A stretch of 5,439 nt of DNA, taken from DATEPR01 sp036269975. Its GTDB lineage: Bacteria > Actinomycetota > Actinomycetes > Mycobacteriales > Pseudonocardiaceae. The position numbers and the translations under genes were made by a program. Under the pieces are notes generated by a model. It saw nothing but the letters and a program-made list of their open reading frames with translations. It searched no databases and had not been told where the DNA came from. Position 1 is the first letter of the stretch; every line of letters starts with the position of its first letter. Below are positions 1-4,901 of the stretch, in pieces. The stretch spans positions 1 through 5,439 of the forward strand of contig DATBDL010000306.1 in assembly GCA_036269975.1 (NCBI GenBank). The letters are read 5' to 3'.

Positions 1-416
1 AACGACGGCGCACCGTCCACAACGGACAGCCGGGCGTAGTGACCGGTGCACACGGCGTCAAATCCCAGGCCGATCGCGCGGTCGAGCAGGGCCGCGAACT
101 TGATCCGCTCGTTGCACCGCACGCACGGGTTCGGTGTCCGGCCGGCCGCGTACTCGGCCACGAAGTCCTCGACCACGTCCTCGGTGAACCGTTCCGCGAA
201 ATCCCAGACGTAGAACGGGATTCCCAGCAAGTCAGCGGCCCGACGCGCGTCGTGGGCGTCCTCGACCGTGCAGCAGCCTCGGGAACCGGTGCGCAGCGTG
301 CCCGGCTTGGCCGACAGCGCCAGGTGCACGCCGACCACCTCATGGCCGCACGCGACCGCTCGCGCCGCGGCCACCGCCGAATCGACACCACCGCTCATGG
401 CGGCAAGAACGCGCAT
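1..416 (-). CDS. mnmA: tRNA-specific 2-thiouridylase MnmA (TrmU), N-terminal part, cut by window edge
   Basis: MnmA activates the C2 carbonyl of the wobble uridine (U34) of tRNA Lys, Glu and Gln with ATP, then replaces it with sulfur received as persulfide from a cysteine desulfurase. The visible 138 residues start MRVLAAMSGGVDS. The PP-loop ATP-pyrophosphatase motif SGGVDS is at residues 8-13. The signature TPNPCVRCN is at 94-102, where Cys101 aligns with the catalytic Cys102 of the E. coli enzyme, and TGHYAR is at 124-129. The full protein is usually about 360 residues, so roughly the last 60% lies left of the window, including the second catalytic cysteine. The ATG at 416-414 shares one base with the desulfurase stop (TGATG). 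A GTG one codon upstream, at 419-417, is possible but less well placed for the GAGG at 424-421. The overlap implies translational coupling to the sulfur donor. Identification is very secure. Confidence 0.96.
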   Translation of the reverse strand, partial: MRVLAAMSGGVDSAVAAARAVACGHEVVGVHLALSAKPGTLRTGSRGCCTVEDAHDARRAADLLGIPFYVWDFAERFTEDVVEDFVAEYAAGRTPNPCVRCNERIKFAALLDRAIGLGFDAVCTGHYARLSVVDGAPS

Positions 417-425
417 CACACCTCT
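416..425 (-). promoter_or_regulatory. Ribosome binding site and stop/start overlap for mnmA
   Basis: The minus-strand sequence AGAGGTGTGATG carries a GAGG Shine-Dalgarno core (424-421) inside the last codons of the desulfurase. Four bases separate it from the mnmA ATG (416-414). The upstream stop TGA (418-416) shares its A with that ATG. This favours the ATG over the GTG at 419 and suggests that ribosomes finishing the desulfurase re-initiate on mnmA. Confidence 0.6.
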
Positions 426-1666
426 ACCTGGTCGACATCGTCAACGTCAGCGATCCTGACCTGGGCCGACCGCCGCATGCCGACGATGCCGGCGGCCCGC
501 GCCCGCGTCACCACCGGGCCGATCACCTCGGCCACCCGGTCGACGTCCGCGCGGGTCGTGGTGTGGCCCAACGAGAACCGCAGCGAGCCGCGTGCGGCGA
601 CCGTCGACGCGCCCATGGCCAGCAGGACGTGGCTGGGCTCCGCGACACCGGCCGTGCAGGCCGAGCCGGTCGAGCACTCGACTCCGTTGGCGTCCAACAA
701 CATCAGCAGGCTGTCACCCTCGCAGCCCGGAAAAGTGAAGTGCGCGTTGCCGGGCAGCCGGGACGGGCCGTCGGCGACCGTCGACGCGCCTGGGTCGCCG
801 TTGAGCACCGCGTCCGGCACCTCGGCCTGGATCACGGCGATCAGCTCGTCCCGCAGTGCGGACAGCAGACGGTTGCGGCGGGCGAGATCCGTCGTCGCGG
901 CACGGACGGCCGTCGCGAACGACACGATGGCCGGCACGTCGAGCGTGCCGGAGCGGATGTCCCGTTCCTGGCCACCGCCGTGCAGCAACGGGGTGCATTC
1001 CGCGTCCCGCGCCAGTAGCAGCGCGCCGACACCGTACGGGCCGCCGACCTTGTGGCCGCTCAACGTCAGCGCGGCAGCACCGGATGCCTCGAAGTCGACC
1101 GGCACCGAGCCGACGGCCTGGACGGCGTCGGTGTGCAGCGGAATGCCGTGCTCGGCGCAGGCGCGGGCCAGTTCGTGCACCGGGTTGACCGTGCCGACCT
1201 CGTTGTTCGCCCACATCACGCTGACCAGCGCCACCGACGCCGGGTCCTCCGCGATCGCCGCGCGCACGGTGTCCTCGTGTACCCGGCCGAAGTCGTCCAC
1301 GTCCAGCCAGGTGACGTCGGCGCCGAGGTCGTCGACCAGCCAGTGCACCGCGTCCAGCACCGCGTGGTGCTCCACCGAAGACGCCAGCACCCGCCGCCTG
1401 CCGTGGTCGGCGGCGTGCCGTGCCCAGTAGATGCCCTTGACGGCCAGGTTGTCGCTCTCGGTGCCGCCGCCGGTGAAGATCACCTCGGACGGCCGGGCAC
1501 CCAGCGCGTCCGCGATGTCCTCGCGTGCCTCCTCGATCGCACGCCGGGCACGGCGGCCCGATGTGTGCAGCGAGGAGGCGTTGCCCACGTTGGACAACGC
1601 CGAGCTCATCGCGGCCACGGCCTCCGGCAGCATCGGTGTGGTCGCGGCATGGTCGAGATACACCAT
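416..1666 (-). CDS. iscS: Cysteine desulfurase, NifS/IscS type (class V aminotransferase fold)
   Basis: This PLP enzyme converts L-cysteine to alanine and holds the sulfur as an enzyme persulfide for tRNA thiolation and Fe-S assembly in the cytoplasm. The 416-residue product opens with MVYLDHAATTPM, the classic start of the family. His100 (in VEHH) would stack on PLP. Asp180 and Gln183 (in TDAVQ) contact the ring and phenolic oxygen. Lys206 in SGHK forms the Schiff base. Asp180, Gln183 and Lys206 carry the same numbers as in E. coli IscS. Cys337 in STGSACTAG is the persulfide cysteine, on the longer mobile loop typical of group I (IscS/NifS) rather than SufS. About 25 residues follow the core, ending in an acidic DVDDVDQVEV tail. 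The ATG lies 7 bases after the MFS stop and has only a weak purine-rich upstream stretch, so coupling is likely. The adjacent mnmA, overlapping its stop, suggests this enzyme is the direct sulfur donor, as for YrvO-MnmA in Bacillus subtilis. The symbol follows mycobacterial usage. Confidence 0.95.
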   Translation of the reverse strand: MVYLDHAATTPMLPEAVAAMSSALSNVGNASSLHTSGRRARRAIEEAREDIADALGARPSEVIFTGGGTESDNLAVKGIYWARHAADHGRRRVLASSVEHHAVLDAVHWLVDDLGADVTWLDVDDFGRVHEDTVRAAIAEDPASVALVSVMWANNEVGTVNPVHELARACAEHGIPLHTDAVQAVGSVPVDFEASGAAALTLSGHKVGGPYGVGALLLARDAECTPLLHGGGQERDIRSGTLDVPAIVSFATAVRAATTDLARRNRLLSALRDELIAVIQAEVPDAVLNGDPGASTVADGPSRLPGNAHFTFPGCEGDSLLMLLDANGVECSTGSACTAGVAEPSHVLLAMGASTVAARGSLRFSLGHTTTRADVDRVAEVIGPVVTRARAAGIVGMRRSAQVRIADVDDVDQVEV

Positions 1667-1673
1667 CGCCTAG

Positions 1674-3074
1674 TCAGGGTAGTCGTCCGGCCGCGCGCCT
1701 GGCGGGCACGATGGCGCCGAACAACGCGGCGAGGCACATCAGCACGTCGAACACGAACAGCGGCACGGTCGGGTGCGCGGTCGAGCCGAGCGTGTTCACC
1801 AGCACGCCACCCACTCCGACCAGCAGGACTGTGCCGATCATGTCGGCGAGCTGCATCGCGGACGTGTTGAAGCCGCGCTCGCCGGCCGGGGACAGCCCGA
1901 GCAGCAGCACTGAGATGCTCGACACACCCAGGCCCATGCCGGCGCCGCCGACGGTCCACGCCGGGATCGCCAGCCAACCCGGCGGCCCGTGGAACGCGAT
2001 CACCGTTATCCCGCCGAGCCCCACCACGACCAGCAGGAACGCGATCCGCAGCAGCACGGTGCGGGACACGTCCGGATGCCGGCCCTGCCACGCGGCCGCC
2101 GCCGACCAGCCGAGCGCGGACGCGGTCAGCGGCAGACCGGCGGTGGCGGGCGTGAAGCCGTGCACGGACGTCAGCGCGAGCGGCACGAAGATCTCGACCG
2201 ACTGGAAGGACCCGGCCAGCAGGCCACGGGACAACACCACCGACGGCAGCCCACGCGCCGCCCGCACCGTGCCGGCGGGCAGGAGACGACGCAGCGCGAA
2301 CGCCAGCAGCACGACGCCACCGATCGCGATCGGCACTGTCACCACGTCCAGCCGTTGCACCGCCGCCGTGAACACGCTCACCCCGACGGCCGCACCGACT
2401 CCGGCCAGCAGCAGACCACGGCGCCCCGGTCCCGCCGAAGGCTCGTGCGGCGGCAGCTTGCGAACCACCGGCACCAGCAGCGGCACGGCCACCGCGACCA
2501 GCGGGACCAGCCCCAGGAACACCCAGCGCCAGCCGAAGTGCTCGGTGACGAGACCCGCGACCAGCGGCCCGACCAGCGACGGCACCACCCAGGCGGCCGC
2601 AGTCAGCGCGGACGCGGCCGGCCGGTCACGTTCCGGGTAGGCACCGCCGATCACGACGTAGACGGCGACCACCACCGTGCCGGCACCGAGCCCCTGCACC
2701 ACCCGGCCGGCCAGCAGCACCAGCATCGTGTGGGCCGTGCCGCCGATCAGCAGTCCGAGCCCGAACAGCACGATCGCCCCGAGCAGCGGCCCACCCGGCC
2801 CGCGGCGGTCGCTGATCCGGCCGCCGATCACGGTGCCGATCGCGGCGGCCGCGGTGAACGCGGCGATCGGCCACGCGTAGAGGCGGCCGCCGTGCAGGTC
2901 GGCGACCAGCGTCGGCAGCGCGGTCGCCACGCCCATGAACTCGAACGCCACCACGGTGACGACCAGCACCAGCCCGATCGTGGTGACCCGGTGTTCGCGG
3001 GTCCAGAGCGTGCTGCGGTAGCGGGTCGGCGCGGCGGATGCGGCCCGCGCGGCGGGTTGGTCGGTGGCGGTCAC
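1674..3074 (-). CDS. MFS transporter, drug/small-molecule efflux-like, substrate unknown
   Basis: This 466-residue polytopic membrane protein is probably a proton-coupled exporter, but nothing in the sequence fixes its substrate. A charged cytoplasmic N-terminus (1-30) precedes about 12 hydrophobic segments that I place by eye at roughly 32-52, 68-86, 97-114, 116-140, 157-176, 184-204, 219-238, 245-264, 283-303, 311-328, 341-361 and 366-393, with up to two more at 409-428 and 437-456. The count of 12 to 14 is therefore open. MFS motif A appears as GGRISDRRGP (84-93) between helices 2 and 3. Arg124 in GRVVQGLGAG matches motif B. PSLVGPLVAG (165-174) resembles motif C of antiporters. A membrane-embedded Glu45 sits in helix 1. 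The start is GTG at 3074; no ATG, GTG or TTG lies in frame further upstream before a TGA at 3125-3123. The gene is separated from the lipid genes by 83 bases and runs tightly into the desulfurase. It is an apparent extra gene compared with the M. tuberculosis order, which I recall from memory. Confidence 0.9.
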   Translation of the reverse strand: MTATDQPAARAASAAPTRYRSTLWTREHRVTTIGLVLVVTVVAFEFMGVATALPTLVADLHGGRLYAWPIAAFTAAAAIGTVIGGRISDRRGPGGPLLGAIVLFGLGLLIGGTAHTMLVLLAGRVVQGLGAGTVVVAVYVVIGGAYPERDRPAASALTAAAWVVPSLVGPLVAGLVTEHFGWRWVFLGLVPLVAVAVPLLVPVVRKLPPHEPSAGPGRRGLLLAGVGAAVGVSVFTAAVQRLDVVTVPIAIGGVVLLAFALRRLLPAGTVRAARGLPSVVLSRGLLAGSFQSVEIFVPLALTSVHGFTPATAGLPLTASALGWSAAAAWQGRHPDVSRTVLLRIAFLLVVVGLGGITVIAFHGPPGWLAIPAWTVGGAGMGLGVSSISVLLLGLSPAGERGFNTSAMQLADMIGTVLLVGVGGVLVNTLGSTAHPTVPLFVFDVLMCLAALFGAIVPARRAAGRLP

Positions 3075-3085
3075 CCGACCATCAT
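3071..3085 (-). other. Possible four-codon leader ORF overlapping the MFS start
   Basis: The minus strand reads ATGATGGTCGGGTGA, a minimal frame encoding MMVG (or MVG from the second ATG). Its TGA stop (3073-3071) overlaps the GTG start of the transporter (3074-3072). The only good Shine-Dalgarno core nearby, GAGG at 3093-3090, lies 4 bases before the first ATG and 7 before the second, but 15 before the GTG. Initiation at the tiny frame with re-initiation on the GTG would explain this spacing. It could equally be chance, or the GTG could be reached with poor spacing. This is inference from spacing only. Confidence 0.3.
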
Positions 3086-3096
3086 GCGACCTCGAC

Positions 3097-3126
3097 CTGA
3101 CTGGAGGTCCAGCTCCAGGGACTCAG
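3097..3126. repeat. Inverted repeat in the MFS leader (candidate operator or hairpin)
   Basis: CTGGAG (3101-3106) and CTCCAG (3113-3118) are perfect inverted arms around a 6-base spacer. An outer CTGA (3097-3100) also pairs with TCAG (3123-3126) if four bases (3119-3122) bulge, giving up to 10 paired positions. The repeat lies 23-52 bases upstream of the transporter GTG. No T-run follows it on either strand, so a simple intrinsic terminator is unlikely. A repressor-binding site or a leader hairpin near the ribosome binding region is more plausible. No function is shown. Confidence 0.45.
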
Positions 3127-3141
3127 ATTCACGGCGGGAAT

Positions 3142-3164
3142 CCCTTACCCGATACCCTTACCCG
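3142..3164. repeat. Two-copy direct repeat, 13-base period, at the acyltransferase 3' end
   Basis: The 10-mer CCCTTACCCG occurs at 3142-3151 and again at 3155-3164 (plus-strand sense; CGGGTAAGGG on the transcribed sense). The starts are 13 bases apart and separated by ATA. The right-hand copy contains the TAA stop of the acyltransferase (3160-3158), so the repeat straddles the gene boundary. It may be a pair of protein-binding half-sites for transporter control, or a small slippage duplication. Confidence 0.45.
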
Positions 3165-4012
3165 GCCAACTGCGGCACCGGATGCGGCGCGGGGACCGTG
3201 CCGTAGAGGGCGTCGCGGATCGCCGCCTCGGCCAGCGCCGCCAGTTCGTGCCGGTCGGCCGCCCGACCCGGCGCGATCTCCGGCAGCACGTGCACCTCGA
3301 TCACCAGCCCACGCAGCCGGGCGGTGCGGCGTACCGAGTCGATCAGCGTCTCGTCGCCGATGAACGCGGGCCACGTGGTCGGCTGGCCGTTCGCCAACCG
3401 GTAGCGCAACGCGATCGGCCGCACCGGTACGCCGCCGTCGATGGCCGCCTGGAACAGCGCGGGGCGGAACCTGCCCAGCCCGAGCCCGCACCACGTCGTC
3501 CCTTCCGGACACGCGTTGACCAGCGAGCCGCCGCGCAGCGCGCCGGCCAGCTCCGCGACGGTGTCCGGCAGCGCGCACAGGCGCTCGCGATCGAGGTAGA
3601 CCGTGCCGGCACGGCTGGCCAGCGCGCCGACCAGCGGCCAGGACGCGATCTCGCTCTTGGCGACCGAGCGCATCGGCCGCACCGCGTTGACGACCACGAT
3701 GTCCAGCCAGGACACGTGGTTGTCGACGACGAGCCCGCCACGATGCCCGTCCGGTCCGACCATGGCATCGCCACGTACGTCGATCCGCGCCCCCAACGCG
3801 TGCAGCACGGCCAGGAAAACACGCCGCACCAACACTTCCCGGCCCTTCGGTGGCAGCACGACGAGCAGCGGCGACACCACCAGGCTCAGCAGGAGCGCAC
3901 CGGCCGCCCGCACCAGCCGCACGAACCGGCGCACGCGGCCGACGGTCGGCATGCCCATCGCGACGCACCCCGGCCCGCACGGCGAGCCGGGCATCCACGG
4001 GTGTATCGCCAT
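3158..4012 (-). CDS. Lysophospholipid (PlsC-family) acyltransferase, OlsA-like
   Basis: This 284-residue membrane-associated enzyme should esterify a fatty acyl group from acyl-ACP or acyl-CoA onto a lysolipid acceptor. The PlsC catalytic motif H-X4-D is clear as NHVSWLD, with His99 and Asp104. AKSEIASWPLVG (118-129), GTVYLDR (136-142) and PEGTTWCG (169-176, with Glu170) follow in the order and spacing of family motifs II and III. A hydrophobic segment at about 37-54 could anchor it to the membrane. The N-terminus has HPWMPGSPCGPGC with Cys12 and Cys16, an arrangement I recall from actinobacterial homologues but not from E. coli PlsC. The ATG at 4012-4010 overlaps the GNAT stop by one base (TGATG), with GGGGAAG as a weak ribosome binding site. 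The GNAT partner makes an OlsA role (O-acylation of an N-acylated amino acid) more likely than plain lysophosphatidate acylation. Acceptor specificity cannot be read from the sequence. Confidence 0.9.
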   Translation of the reverse strand: MAIHPWMPGSPCGPGCVAMGMPTVGRVRRFVRLVRAAGALLLSLVVSPLLVVLPPKGREVLVRRVFLAVLHALGARIDVRGDAMVGPDGHRGGLVVDNHVSWLDIVVVNAVRPMRSVAKSEIASWPLVGALASRAGTVYLDRERLCALPDTVAELAGALRGGSLVNACPEGTTWCGLGLGRFRPALFQAAIDGGVPVRPIALRYRLANGQPTTWPAFIGDETLIDSVRRTARLRGLVIEVHVLPEIAPGRAADRHELAALAEAAIRDALYGTVPAPHPVPQLAG

Positions 4013-4785
4013 CAGGCTTCCCCGAGGAAGAACCGCAGGTAGCGCTGGTCAACCCGGCTCAGCGAGAGCAGTACGAACAGATCCGCGACGCCGAAGTCCT
4101 CGTCCAGCGCCGGCCGCCCGCACACCCAGGCACCGAGCCGCAGGTAACCGCGCAGCAGCGGCGGAACCGTCGCCCGCGCCGGCCGCTCGACACCGTCCAC
4201 ATCCCACGGTCGCAACGGCGCGACGCGGAACTCCTCCGGCGAGAAGTGCTTGGCACGCACCACATCCCACACGCCAGCGGCCATACCGCCACCGTCCGCC
4301 AACGGAAGCGAAGCGCAGCCGGCCAGCCATTCGTGCCCGGACAACAACATGTAGCGGGCGATACCGGCCCAGACCAGGCCGATCACGCCGCCGGTGCGGT
4401 GGTCCGGGTGCACACAGGACCGTCCGGCCTCCACCAGCGTCGGCCGGATGCCGGCCAGCGCCATGAGGTCGAACTCCCCGTCGGAGTAGAGCTTTCCCGC
4501 GTCCCGAGCCCGCTCCGGCGGGAGCATCCGGTAGGTGCCGACGATCTCGCCGGTGCTCTCGTCGCGGACCACGAGGTGGTCACAGAACTCGTCGAACCCG
4601 TCGATGTCCAGGCCGTCGACGGGGCTGTGCAGCCGTGCGCCCATCTCCTGCGCGAACACCAGGTGCCGCAGCCGCTGCGCGGCGGTCACCTCGGCGTCGT
4701 CTCTGGCCACCAGCAGCGAGTAGCGCCGGGTGGCGTTGTCGGTTTCCGGTGTGCTCACGAGCAGTTCGGACTGCGCCATACGCAT
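4012..4785 (-). CDS. GNAT-fold N-acyltransferase, OlsB / hemolysin-like family
   Basis: The 257-residue product belongs to the acyl-transferring GNAT branch that includes ornithine N-alpha-acyltransferase OlsB and N-acyl amino acid synthases. OlsB links a 3-hydroxy fatty acid from ACP to the alpha-amine of ornithine. Seen in order: RLRHLVFAQEMGA (38-50), DGFDEFCDHLVV (62-73), GTYRML (83-88), VEAGRSCVHPDHR (118-130) and GYLRLGAWVCGRPALDEDFGVADLFVLL in the last third (213-240). It ends with RYLRFF and then a stop overlapping the acyltransferase start. There is no signal peptide. The first ATG (4785) gives MRMAQSEL and a second ATG at 4779 gives MAQSEL; neither has a convincing Shine-Dalgarno, so leaderless initiation is possible. 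It is probably the first gene of a new transcription unit, since a terminator-like hairpin lies just upstream. The family is secure, but the amino-acid substrate (ornithine or another) is inferred only from family and neighbour. Confidence 0.88.
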   Translation of the reverse strand: MRMAQSELLVSTPETDNATRRYSLLVARDDAEVTAAQRLRHLVFAQEMGARLHSPVDGLDIDGFDEFCDHLVVRDESTGEIVGTYRMLPPERARDAGKLYSDGEFDLMALAGIRPTLVEAGRSCVHPDHRTGGVIGLVWAGIARYMLLSGHEWLAGCASLPLADGGGMAAGVWDVVRAKHFSPEEFRVAPLRPWDVDGVERPARATVPPLLRGYLRLGAWVCGRPALDEDFGVADLFVLLSLSRVDQRYLRFFLGEA

Positions 4786-4842
4786 TGTTTACGTCGCACA
4801 CGGCAACCGTCAGAAGGGTGAACCGGTAGCCGAATGATGGAG

Positions 4843-4848
4843 ATTTTA
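4843..4848 (-). promoter_or_regulatory. Candidate -10 element for the GNAT transcription unit
   Basis: TAAAAT on the minus strand matches five of six bases of the sigma70-type -10 consensus. It sits between the etfA hairpin and the GNAT start, in the only AT-rich stretch of the window. Position 17-18 upstream falls in the hairpin and shows no good -35. A second, weaker option closer to the gene is CTGACG (4813-4808) with AACAAT (4789-4784) at 18-base spacing. Either would begin transcription after the etfA terminator. Evidence is by eye only. Confidence 0.3.
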
Positions 4849-4853
4849 TGAAC

Positions 4854-4888
4854 AACGGGCCGTTTCCGGCGATCGGAAACGGCCCGTT
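4854..4888 (-). terminator. Perfect 15-bp hairpin downstream of etfA, probable intrinsic terminator
   Basis: The arm AACGGGCCGTTTCCG (4854-4868) is exactly complementary to CGGAAACGGCCCGTT (4874-4888) around a five-base loop. The stem begins 13 bases past the etfA stop. On the transcribed strand it is followed by GTTCATAAAATC, which is U-containing but not a clean U-run. Actinobacterial terminators often lack a long U-run. It probably ends the etf transcript and separates it from the lipid/sulfur genes. Partial read-through is possible. Confidence 0.8.
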
Positions 4889-4901
4889 ACGAGAACATTG
4901 C

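Noticed and set aside
39..1430. Long plus-strand open frame of 463 codons antisense to the desulfurase and mnmA
   Set aside because: Its product is low-complexity, rich in Ser, Thr, Ala and Arg, with no family motif, and it lies exactly opposite two unmistakable conserved genes. High-GC codon bias on the minus strand creates such shadows.
3142..3164. Direct repeat considered as a CRISPR-like or mobile-element signature
   Set aside because: There are only two copies of a 10-mer three bases apart. No spacer-sized units, terminal inverted repeats, transposase or target-site duplication are present.
1989..3206. Plus-strand open frame of 405 codons opposite the MFS gene
   Set aside because: The translation is almost entirely Arg, His, Gln, Asp and Gly, the typical mirror of GC-rich membrane-protein codons. 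It lacks any recognisable domain.
3182..4042. Plus-strand open frame of 286 codons opposite the acyltransferase
   Set aside because: Composition is Arg/Gln/His-rich without motifs, and the opposite strand has intact PlsC catalytic motifs.
4580..4855. Minus-strand 91-codon frame covering the GNAT upstream region
   Set aside because: It overlaps the well-supported GNAT gene in another frame and becomes Arg/Gly-rich there. Its first part only translates the terminator-promoter spacer.
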